Assembly (NCBI RefSeq): GCF_000970325.1
Contig: NZ_CP009518.1
Coordinates: 1,116,001 to 1,180,000, forward strand
DNA: 64,000 bases
Direction of reading: 5' to 3'
Origin: Methanococcoides methylutens MM1
Lineage (GTDB): Archaea; Halobacteriota; Methanosarcinia; Methanosarcinales; Methanosarcinaceae
How positions within the stretch are numbered: the stretch's first letter is position 1; the number at the start of each line of letters is the position of its first letter. Shown here piece after piece: positions 57,370 to 64,000 of the stretch. Below the pieces are notes generated by a model. It was not told the origin of the DNA, made no database searches, and was given only the letters and a program-made list of their open reading frames with translations. Made by a program: the position numbers and the translations under genes.

Positions 57370-57951
57370 GTTTCCTCCAATTTTTTGAAGAGATATCAGT
57401 TATCTATGAATTAAATATGAAGTTATCAGATTACTATGATCAAATATGATCAGTTGCTGACCACCAATTGATTCATCTGAAATTTCAAATCAGAACATGA
57501 GTATCTGCTACTTAGTTCTATCGACAAAAATAATTCAATCGGTTAGTCATATAGCCATTACTGATAAGCTTTTGCGTTTGTGTTAACGGCGTGAAATGAG
57601 ATGTTAACAGATATAAATGTATCTTAAGGGCAACAATTGCCATTTCTTCAACAGACTTTATATGCATTGAGTTCAATTTAGAAACAACAAATATGCTTAT
57701 GGTTTGTTATTAAAAAGATCATATTCACTTTTTTGAATGATAAATTATATTGATCATATTTGCCCGATCATCAAATAAACGGCATTATAAGGACTTGCAA
57801 GAATTGAGATCCATCAAGTGCTTAAAAGCACTTCCTGTCAATTCACATAGCCCATTTTATTTGCTGATCTGACCGATCAGAATGCCCACACGCATTCCAA
57901 AAAAAGATTTAGTAAAAAAGAGGAATTAATCTGGCTAATTATAGAAGTAAT
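57370..57951. other. Intergenic region between divergent sufC and aIF1A, 582 bp
   Basis: No gene seen. Elements: GTTAACGGCGT at 57582-57592 within TGTTAAC(57581)-GTTAACA(57609); CAAATATGATCA at 57441-57452 and its exact complement TGATCATATTTG at 57751-57762; palindrome AAGTGCTTAAAAGCACTT at 57816-57833; and CTGATC/GATCAG at 57864-57880. The last two lie within about 140 bases of the aIF1A start and could fold in its leader. Confidence 0.45.
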
Positions 57952-58272
57952 ATGAGGAAGAATAAAGGTACCAGTGGCAAAGCTTCCGACACTCCGGAAG
58001 TGACAAGGGTCCGTACACCAAGAAAGGACAAAAATGAGATCCTGGCAACAGTAGGTACACTACTTGGTGGAAAAAGGGTTACGTTACAATGTATGGACGG
58101 CGTCGTAAGAATGGGACGTATACCCGGTTCAAAGAAGAAGAGGATGTGGGTCCGTGAAGGTGACATCGTAATCGTTACTCCATGGGACTTCCAGGACTCA
58201 AAAGCTGATGTGATCTGGAAATACACTGGTCCGCAGGTTAACTGGCTCCAGCGTAAGGGGTATCTGAAATAA
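57952..58272 (+). CDS. Translation initiation factor aIF1A
   Basis: 106 residues. Lysine/arginine-rich N-terminus ([13 protein letters not shown]), then the S1/OB-fold with [22 protein letters not shown] and [27 protein letters not shown]-like core, ending [10 protein letters not shown]. It binds the A site of the small ribosomal subunit during initiation. No strong ribosome binding site before ATG 57952. A terminator hairpin follows. Confidence 0.94.
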   Translation: MRKNKGTSGKASDTPEVTRVRTPRKDKNEILATVGTLLGGKRVTLQCMDGVVRMGRIPGSKKKRMWVREGDIVIVTPWDFQDSKADVIWKYTGPQVNWLQRKGYLK

Positions 58273-58275
58273 AAT

Positions 58276-58305
58276 ATGAATGATCAAACATTCATTATTT
58301 TATTT
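58276..58305 (+). terminator. Hairpin after aIF1A
   Basis: ATGAATG (58276-58282) pairs with CATTCAT (58289-58295) across ATCAAA, followed by a T-rich run. Confidence 0.6.
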
Positions 58306-58644
58306 TCATTATTTTGCTGATTTTAGCATTTCATTTTCCCGGATGATGTTGTGTGACCTCACAGGTAACAGGATACATCGAATCTTGATGTGATCATCAC
58401 ATCTTGTTGACCATTGTCGATCGTATCTTAGCCGAAGGCTTGATCTTGATAGAGAATAGTTAGAATAACTTCAGACCGGAAATTATGAGTTGTGCTTAAA
58501 GTGCCAGGACTTTAAAATTAATGATAATAGCAGAAAAAGCCAATCTAAATTAGTATTAAAAATCAATAAAACTGAAATGATATCAAAAAAACCGGATGAA
58601 AGACCTGACAACAGGCCTTCACCAGTATTGTTATTGTTAAATAA
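58306..58644. other. Intergenic region, 339 bp
   Basis: No gene seen. A perfect palindrome GATGTGATCATCACATC at 58387-58403 stands out. The rest is AT-rich. Confidence 0.35.
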
Positions 58645-58848
58645 TTAAGCAACTTCGCCGAATGCGAACTTTCTCATTACTTTAGTTACCTTGATTGTTA
58701 CTTCGTCGCCTACCTGTGTGTTTGGGACGAAAATAACGAAACCGCTTACTCTAGCGATTCCATCGCCTTCTCTTGCGATATCTTCAATTGTTACGTCGTA
58801 TGTTTCACCAGCTTCTACTGGAGCAGTTGATTCCATGTTGTTAAACAA
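58645..58848 (-). CDS. Small TRAM-domain protein (cold-responsive RNA-binding type)
   Basis: 67 residues: a free TRAM domain, APVEAGETYDVTIEDIAREG, then DGIARVSGFVIFVPNTQVGDE and the ending RKFAFGEVA. In Methanococcoides burtonii free TRAM proteins are cold-responsive and bind RNA, possibly as chaperones. I chose TTG 58848 (MFNNMES) because GGAAGTG lies six bases upstream; GTG 58857 and ATG 58836 are alternatives, but the first has too short a spacing and the second too long. Confidence 0.85.
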   Translation of the reverse strand: MFNNMESTAPVEAGETYDVTIEDIAREGDGIARVSGFVIFVPNTQVGDEVTIKVTKVMRKFAFGEVA

Positions 58849-59218
58849 ATATTTCACTTCCTATAAGATGCTTAAAAAGATAACTAACAAAACCGGTAAA
58901 CACACAGAGAAATAGTAAAACAGTTAAAGCAATACCATCTAAACCTATATATTCATCAAAGCAGCGTTAATCCTCTAAAAGCACACTGAAATTGTGTTTG
59001 CTTTCATATAAGGCTTTTGGGTGTTTATGATTTTTATCAATTTAAACAGGAACAAATCGATTAGGCTATATATGTCCTTTAAAAATAGTGAGATGAACTT
59101 TAGTTAAAAAACATATATAAGTACAAATTCTTTATATAGTATAATTGCAAATAAGAAATATTGTGTGATATATTATTACTAAGAAATTCAAATCATATGA
59201 ATGTGGGGACTTGAACAA
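58849..59218. other. Divergent intergenic region, 370 bp
   Basis: No gene seen. TATA-like runs occur at 59067-59072 and 59134-59142 (plus direction) and an AAACCTATATATTC box near 58943-58956 for the TRAM gene. Confidence 0.35.
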
Positions 59219-59425
59219 ATGAGATCTAAATATTATTCTTATACGCTCATAATTCTTTCGTATGGGTTACTTGCCCTGGTTGCTGAATCGTTGATCCGAT
59301 TAGAGACAGCTGCAATGCAAACAGGAATCAACGGATTCCTTGAGAATAACTTATTCCTTCTGATAGCCCCTTTAATGGTGCTTGTGGGTTATGCAGCAAT
59401 CAAAACTACTAAATTAACTGAATGA
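59219..59425 (+). CDS. Small two-helix membrane protein, unknown function
   Basis: 68 residues from ATG 59219 (MRSKYYSY). Helix 1 about 8-25 (TLIILSYGLLALVAESLI), helix 2 about 46-62 (LFLLIAPLMVLVGYAAI). GGGG lies about 13 bases upstream; an in-frame ATG at 59201 is also possible. Standalone. No family recognised. Confidence 0.6.
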   Translation: MRSKYYSYTLIILSYGLLALVAESLIRLETAAMQTGINGFLENNLFLLIAPLMVLVGYAAIKTTKLTE

Positions 59426-59653
59426 GATGAAGCTAATCTAATACAAATCTATTTTTAATGATTTTTTAAACATGTGGTTTTGCAATATTATACTATTGTA
59501 GACACTTCTTATTTTTCCATTAATAAATCCCTAAATTCCAGCTTCCTGCCGATACCTGTTTAAAGCTGATCCACATCGATCTAACAGGATTTCAATCAAG
59601 GCAGAATCATAAAAAGCAAAATTCAGGATAAATTGAGAAGGAAAAACAGTAGA

Positions 59654-60205
59654 TCAGTACTCTTTAACTCGAGAGTGCCACCATACATATTCAAAGCAGT
59701 CATCCATCAAATGCTCCCGGGATTCTTCATCATCAAAATCACTCCAGGCAATTTCCCTGGCCAGGTCAAAACCTATTTCGGTATGGAAGATCTTCATCAT
59801 TGTACGGCTGCCTTTTGCGTTGAGCGAAATGGAGCTACCAGTGAATACTATTTTTTTACCACTTAGCTCATCGGGATGTGTCAGAATTACAGGCATGATC
59901 TCATAAATTGAAGCGATCATTGAATTGCGCAAATGATCATTGTCAGTATAGGTCTTTTTTTCAAGTCCGATAACTATCGCATCAATATTTTCATAGTAGC
60001 TGACCCCAACTACATTCACCCCCGAATCTAGCGGTATTTCACCTAACTCGGACATCAGGCCATCTGCTATTGTCGGATGTTCTTGTGCAGATCCAACCAT
60101 AGCTCCTCCAGAAAATGTAGAATTATTGTTGACTATAACAGCTGCACTGGTTATCAAGAGAATCCCGATTATAAGACCAATTGATAATTTTAAGACAGAC
60201 TTCAT
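59654..60205 (-). CDS. Membrane-anchored or secreted protein, unknown function
   Basis: 183 residues from ATG 60205 (MKSVLKLS), with GGTGG nine bases upstream. N-terminal helix about 7-25 (LSIGLIIGILLITSAAVIV) acts as anchor or signal peptide. The rest is soluble, acidic at the end, with strand-helix pattern (VNVVGVSYYENIDAIVIGLE; MMKIFHTEIGFDLAREIAW). No family recognised. Confidence 0.65.
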   Translation of the reverse strand: MKSVLKLSIGLIIGILLITSAAVIVNNNSTFSGGAMVGSAQEHPTIADGLMSELGEIPLDSGVNVVGVSYYENIDAIVIGLEKKTYTDNDHLRNSMIASIYEIMPVILTHPDELSGKKIVFTGSSISLNAKGSRTMMKIFHTEIGFDLAREIAWSDFDDEESREHLMDDCFEYVWWHSRVKEY

Positions 60206-60715
60206 TACTTTAGTACCACCACATCTTGAATGCACTTATGAGCTAAAAGATAAATTAACATATATATTTTACTATTATTTGTCAATTATTATGTACAAGA
60301 GGGATAATAGAAAAGATTTTTTTGCTTTTTGTCAATAATTAGCTGCTTCTAATAAAATTGATAGTGCACTGATTATTAAATAATAAAAAATAATAAAATA
60401 ATAGAGTTTAAACATGAACTGATCACTATTCTGCAATCCCAACTAGATCTATAATAAGCCAGGGATTGGCTGTTCATTAAGGCCCTAATCAACCCTGCAA
60501 AAGAAAGTACACATTTAACTAATTACTCGATCAAAAGAAAAAGAAAGGTTCAGGAAATTATTAACTGGTAAAAAGAATCATAGGTTGTAGAGGATATATA
60601 TCGTTAGGAACTGATACTCATATTGGGGTTCACTATAGCATAAGTGAGTATAAAAATATGTAGATTAGAAATATCTAGATTATATTCTATGCTATTCTAT
60701 AAACATCCTATAAAA
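60206..60715. other. Intergenic region, 510 bp
   Basis: No gene or clear structure seen. AT-rich runs (60376-60404) and a TATA-like TATATATTTTAC near 60259-60270. Confidence 0.3.
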
Positions 60716-60835
60716 TCAGAGGTAGCATGCCAACTGCTGGGCCAACTCCCTTGCTTCACGAGAGTTTATGATGATCGTTTCACGATCTGTGGATATTTCA
60801 ATCATATCCTCTTCGTATTCGTTAACCATTATCAT
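60716..60835 (-). CDS. 39-residue acidic hypothetical protein, probably leaderless
   Basis: Short gene with ATG at 60835 (or 60829) and TGA at 60716-60718. The product is acidic at the start (NEYEEDMIEISTDRETIII) and helical at the end (SREARELAQQLACYL). A minus-strand ATTTATATAATC box lies about 25 bases upstream, giving transcription near the start codon. Codon use looks coding-like, with no run of rare codons. No family recognised. Confidence 0.5.
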   Translation of the reverse strand: MIMVNEYEEDMIEISTDRETIIINSREARELAQQLACYL

Positions 60836-61013
60836 AATGTTTAATGGGTTTTATGATTATATAAATTTTTATATATGCATCTTTGAAAGTTCGTTTAACT
60901 GCAAAAAACAGGGGCATATTATAAAGAAACTATACTTACGCCTGAGACAAAGAGTAACAAATATTACAAATTATCAATTTCAGGACAACAAGATTAATTA
61001 AAAAAGAATTTGG

Positions 61014-61086
61014 TAGCCCGGCACGGATTCGAACCGAAGTTGCGGGATCCAGAGTCCTGCATGATTGACCACTACACTACCGGGCT
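61014..61086 (-). tRNA. tRNA-Gln (CTG) with two stem mismatches
   Basis: Acceptor AGCCCGG/CCGGGCT is perfect, and anticodon loop CTCTGGA gives CTG (Gln). The discriminator is A and CCA is encoded next (61011-61013). The anticodon stem has one A-C mismatch and the T stem one T-T mismatch, unlike the clean tRNA-Asp in this window. Confidence 0.85.
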
Positions 61087-61153
61087 GCTAATGATTGCAG
61101 CTCCTACATAGTAATTCTAATTAATAAAGGTATCGGCTGGTGCTTAAAAAGGG

Positions 61154-61555
61154 TTAAAGATCATCCGGATTCTCATCCAGAATTGCTGTCATCCACCACC
61201 TGGCCATGTCCATGAGATCACGACTGAACTGGCCGGACAAACGGTATTTCTGGTTCTTGTTTGTGATCATTCCGGCACCAAGGAGCTTATTTCGCATAGC
61301 GTAGAACGAGGCCCTACCTATATCAAGCTCATTAATGACATCCTGCCATTCGCTGGTCTTGATAGGATTTCCTGCCTTCTGGCGCTCTTCAACCATTATC
61401 AGGAACTTTTGCCCGCGCATAGCCGTGGCATCTTCCTGGAAAAGACGACGCATGAGGCTAAAATAAGGATCTCTGGAGCGAGTTATGCGCGCATTGGTAT
61501 CAGAACGTACCATTAAGGTAGTCGAAGTCCTGGGAGCATCTTTTACAGATACCAT
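61154..61555 (-). CDS. Winged-helix-like DNA-binding protein, unknown target
   Basis: 133 residues. A winged helix can be read in the central part (KTSEWQDVINELDIGRASFYAMRNKLLGAGMI, then NKNQKYRLSGQF as the wing). Short acidic tail. I kept ATG 61555; ATG 61513 (MVRSDTNARI) is an alternative. Co-directional with, and 27 bases downstream of, a second small regulator gene. Confidence 0.65.
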   Translation of the reverse strand: MVSVKDAPRTSTTLMVRSDTNARITRSRDPYFSLMRRLFQEDATAMRGQKFLIMVEERQKAGNPIKTSEWQDVINELDIGRASFYAMRNKLLGAGMITNKNQKYRLSGQFSRDLMDMARWWMTAILDENPDDL

Positions 61556-61582
61556 GTAAGATCTAAGCCTGCTGATCGGTCA

Positions 61583-61903
61583 TCAGCTTGAGGCAATCCC
61601 CTTGGAACTAAGTTCTGACTTTAAGAGATCAGCATATTCTTCCTTTAAAGAATAGACCGTAGGAGTCTTGTAGGATTCCTTATGCGACCTGAGGATCCCG
61701 AGCTTTGAATGTATATACCCGACCATCGAAGCAACTGCACTTCTGGAAACATCATACCTTTTGGTAATGGTCTGATGTAATTCATCAACAGTAGACTTCT
61801 TTAAATTCAAAAACAATGATAAGACATAGCTCCTCAGTCCATCAACATCCAGTTCAATGAATTTTTCAAGGCGGTCTTTTATTTTAGATCGAATAGATGC
61901 CAT
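61583..61903 (-). CDS. DUF2551 family winged-helix-like protein
   Basis: 106 residues from ATG 61903 (MASIRSK), with GGGAG about 11 bases upstream. The sequence KIKDRLEKFIELDVDGLRSYVL, then KKSTVDELHQTITKRYDVSRSAVASMVGYIHSKLGI fits DUF2551, a small archaeal helix-turn-helix group with few characterised members. It is divergent from the zinc-ribbon protein gene at 62020, so it may control it. Confidence 0.75.
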   Translation of the reverse strand: MASIRSKIKDRLEKFIELDVDGLRSYVLSLFLNLKKSTVDELHQTITKRYDVSRSAVASMVGYIHSKLGILRSHKESYKTPTVYSLKEEYADLLKSELSSKGIASS

Positions 61904-62019
61904 GTATATTATTCTCCCTAAAGAACAGTAAAACATATTATGTAGATTGCAGTATATATATCTTTGTAAAATAATGAGATAAATGTGCTAAAGAGCCATT
62001 GATCTGCAAAGGGATATCA

Positions 62020-62568
62020 ATGAAAAACCCCGAAACTCACAACTACAGATACGATCTTAAAGAGAATATATTTTACGCAGGAGATCGCCGGATACCGGCC
62101 TATGAGCTTGAGGAAAATGATATCGGAACCTGCGGATACTGTGATTCGACCATCACGAGTCTCAGCTATCATGCACTGGATGACGAATTCGTTGTTACAG
62201 GTAAATGTGTAAACTGTGGAGCCCTCTCCGCTAATATTTATGACAATGACTGGAACTGGGTCAGGGAAATAACCATATCTCACTTTTCCAGGTCAATCCC
62301 TGCAGACAAATCAGATAATATAGACATAACTATTCCTGATGCCAAAGAAACAAAAAACAAAGACACTCAGGAAAGCAACGAGATCGATGACCTGGAACTG
62401 CTGAACAGTATACCCATGAGGCAGATCGAGACCATATTTTCACCTACAGAGATCAAAGCAATGTTCGCCCGTGCAAAAGGGGAAAAATGTATTCGGCAAT
62501 ATCTCTACAATGCCAGGAAAAAATATCAGAAATTTGAAGATGTTTTTGGAATTAAGTTAACAATTTGA
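62020..62568 (+). CDS. Zinc-ribbon protein with C-terminal helical region, unknown function
   Basis: 182 residues from ATG 62020 (MKNPETH), with AAAGGGAT six bases upstream. A zinc ribbon is formed by CGYC (about 41-44) and CVNC (about 66-69). A polar, low-complexity linker (KETKNKDTQESNE) follows. The C-terminal helical part (PMRQIETIFSPTEIKAMFARAKGE) resembles a small DNA- or protein-binding domain. Divergent from the DUF2551 gene. No family recognised. Confidence 0.65.
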   Translation: MKNPETHNYRYDLKENIFYAGDRRIPAYELEENDIGTCGYCDSTITSLSYHALDDEFVVTGKCVNCGALSANIYDNDWNWVREITISHFSRSIPADKSDNIDITIPDAKETKNKDTQESNEIDDLELLNSIPMRQIETIFSPTEIKAMFARAKGEKCIRQYLYNARKKYQKFEDVFGIKLTI

Positions 62569-62608
62569 CAAAATCTTATTTTTATATGATCAGTATTAAT
62601 TAAATAAG

Positions 62609-62634
62609 TAATGTAATAAAATATTATTACATTA
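62609..62634. repeat. 10-bp inverted repeat in AT-rich region
   Basis: TAATGTAATA (62609-62618) and TATTACATTA (62625-62634) are perfect arms with a 6-base spacer. Part of this repeat recurs directly near 63949. Confidence 0.6.
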
Positions 62635-62997
62635 ATTAATATTACTAATATAATAGATAACTATAATTTAGTTATATATTGACAACATAATAAATATGAC
62701 TAAAATATAAATAAATTTTGAGTGAATGATGATTTCCAAACAAAACTAAAATATAAAAAAAATTAGAACAACGTATATAAAAATTATTGGTTATTAAGTA
62801 TCATCAAATAACTTCAAAAAATTTTAGGGTCATTTTTGCATATGTGTTTTTACTACTTTTTTACTTGCAGAGTGTATATGCAATCGCTCTTAAAGTGCAA
62901 GAAAAATATAGCAATTTTTTGCAAAATATATTCTTAAAGAACAAAATCCTTAATTAAATTTGAGATATGATCTAAAAATAGCAAACTACTATAGTTC

Positions 62998-63041
62998 AAA
63001 AAGTGAGAGCAAATTCTACAAATGAATAACTCTCACTTTTT
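62998..63041. repeat. 12-bp inverted repeat in AT-rich region
   Basis: AAAAAGTGAGAG (62998-63009) and CTCTCACTTTTT (63030-63041) are perfect arms, 20 bases apart. The right arm ends in T5, so on the plus strand it could also be a terminator. Confidence 0.7.
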
Positions 63042-64000
63042 AATACAACTGGCAAAACAAATGAGTAACTTTTTTAAAATAAAAAAGATCTCGAGAATTG
63101 ATCCTGAGAGCATACAAATATTATGTTGTATTTTGCCTATGTGATACCTATAATTAATTATTCACAACCTATACCAGTGGCAATCTAAAAACTAGTAGAA
63201 AAGCATAGCATTGTATCATGGGAAATTATACATAATTTTTGCACATATTTGGGATGAAAAAACAAAATCTCGAATTTGATCTGACACAAAACTAGAAAAA
63301 TCAGAGCAAAAAAGGCCGTGAAATCTCCATAACAGATACTATATGCATAGATTACTTGGACATATGTTATATGCATTTCTCGATTATTTTTTGCATAGAA
63401 TAACGGGTCTGCAAGATCAGTACTCCTTATTCATATAGAGTATGTAATAATTGAGTTTGTATAATTGGCCCTTTTCAGCACATGCTTGCAGTTGTTCATA
63501 TAGAATATAAGAATGGGAGAGGGAGAGTGGCTATCGAGTATTTTTATGATCATTTGAGCAAAATTACTGGACACTTCAAACTCACTAAAACTTCAATGTC
63601 AAATTTCACTAAAATAAATTTAAAATTTAGACATTTTTTGGTTAAATTATTAATGAAGTTTAACTACATTCAAAAATAATTACTCAACTTTTGCTATATG
63701 TATTTACATATATTCTGATTGCAACACCTACACTAAGTGAGCAATAAAATATTATATAAATATAGCACAATAATATCAGATTTGTCTTTATATATACTAG
63801 AATATACATAAAAGATATAATAAATCTCCTCATTAAAAATATCTATTATGAAATATAGACATCATAAAAGAGAGAATGTTGTAATTTAAATATATGGTAC
63901 ATAATAGATATCAAAGTATCATAAGTATCATATTTAAAAAAGCAAAGATGTAATAAAATATTATAATAATAGTATATATTATACAATAAAGTAAAGAAAA

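Larger units (their letters stand above)
62569..64000. other. AT-rich gene-poor region, 1432 bp to the window edge
   Basis: No convincing gene: a 65-codon frame at 63482 has no ribosome binding site or family features. The region is far more AT-rich than the rest of the window. It holds inverted repeats (62609-62634, 62998-63041), a 16-bp direct repeat TGTAATAAAATATTAT at 62612-62627 and 63949-63964, and a shorter related copy at 63743-63755. It may be a replication, partition or decayed mobile region; the right edge is cut. Confidence 0.4.

Noticed and set aside
63482-63679. 65-codon open frame in the AT-rich region
   Set aside because: No ribosome binding site, no recognisable domain, and lies in AT-rich DNA where such frames arise by chance.

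Overview
The window comes from a methanogenic archaeon of the Methanosarcinaceae, most likely a Methanococcoides/Methanolobus-type methylotroph. The evidence is archaeal: an archaeal-type aspartyl-tRNA synthetase, aIF1A, a small TRAM protein, TATA-box promoters, GGTGA/GGAGG ribosome binding sites and a PGF-CTERM-type surface protein. It is combined with bacterial-type gyrase, an F420-dependent sulfite reductase, a Methanosarcina-type acyl-CoA synthetase next to a 2-oxoacid:ferredoxin oxidoreductase, and an OpuC-type osmoprotectant importer. Genus assignment is inference; no rRNA is present.

Layout. 0-4.1 kb: end of a surface protein, small membrane proteins, and an operon of two half-size MgtE-like proteins plus a PhoU/TrkA-C protein. 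4.4-10 kb: an anchored secreted protein, rpiA-aspS, and a KefF/KefC-like pair. 10-18.2 kb: ASCH protein, a Fic protein with repeated promoter elements, gyrB-gyrA, pdxS-pdxT. 18.2-26.5 kb: methyltransferase, flavin-binding protein, Cdd1-like protein, a broken tag gene (frameshift plus in-frame UAG), tRNA-Asp, a possible structured element, an F390-synthetase/PaaK-like ligase, a UbiB kinase, amt, a GNAT. 26.5-31.7 kb: an operon of cupin regulator, acyl-CoA synthetase, ferredoxin, and VOR-type alpha and fused beta-gamma subunits. 31.9-38.5 kb: Ig-like secreted protein, copA/copZ, nadA, a TPR protein. 38.5-44.2 kb: a cluster with a CDF transporter fused to a NifX-type domain, Fsr, a free-standing NifX-type protein, and two DUF169 proteins. 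44.3-49.8 kb: Hrq1-like helicase with TPRs, a zinc-ribbon miniprotein, a VOC protein, a DJ-1/PfpI remnant, an APC permease. 49.8-51.8 kb: an AN1-zinc-finger/transmembrane/transglutaminase-like protein and a small membrane protein sharing its N-terminal motif, interspersed with three copies of a short repeat. 51.8-57.4 kb: opuC-type operon and sufCB. 57.9-62.6 kb: aIF1A, TRAM protein, small membrane or secreted proteins, tRNA-Gln and small regulators. 62.6-64 kb is very AT-rich and shows no convincing gene.

How the genes work together. The VOR/acyl-CoA synthetase operon probably converts branched or short acids to acyl-CoAs and 2-oxoacids for amino-acid synthesis. Fsr detoxifies or assimilates sulfite with F420H2; its neighbours suggest a larger metal/sulfur-handling locus. 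CopA/CopZ export copper. SufBC and NadA are Fe-S linked and share a GTTAACGSCGT-type upstream motif. The OpuC operon has a perfect palindrome that overlaps its ribosome binding site. No CRISPR array, complete insertion sequence or rRNA gene was seen.
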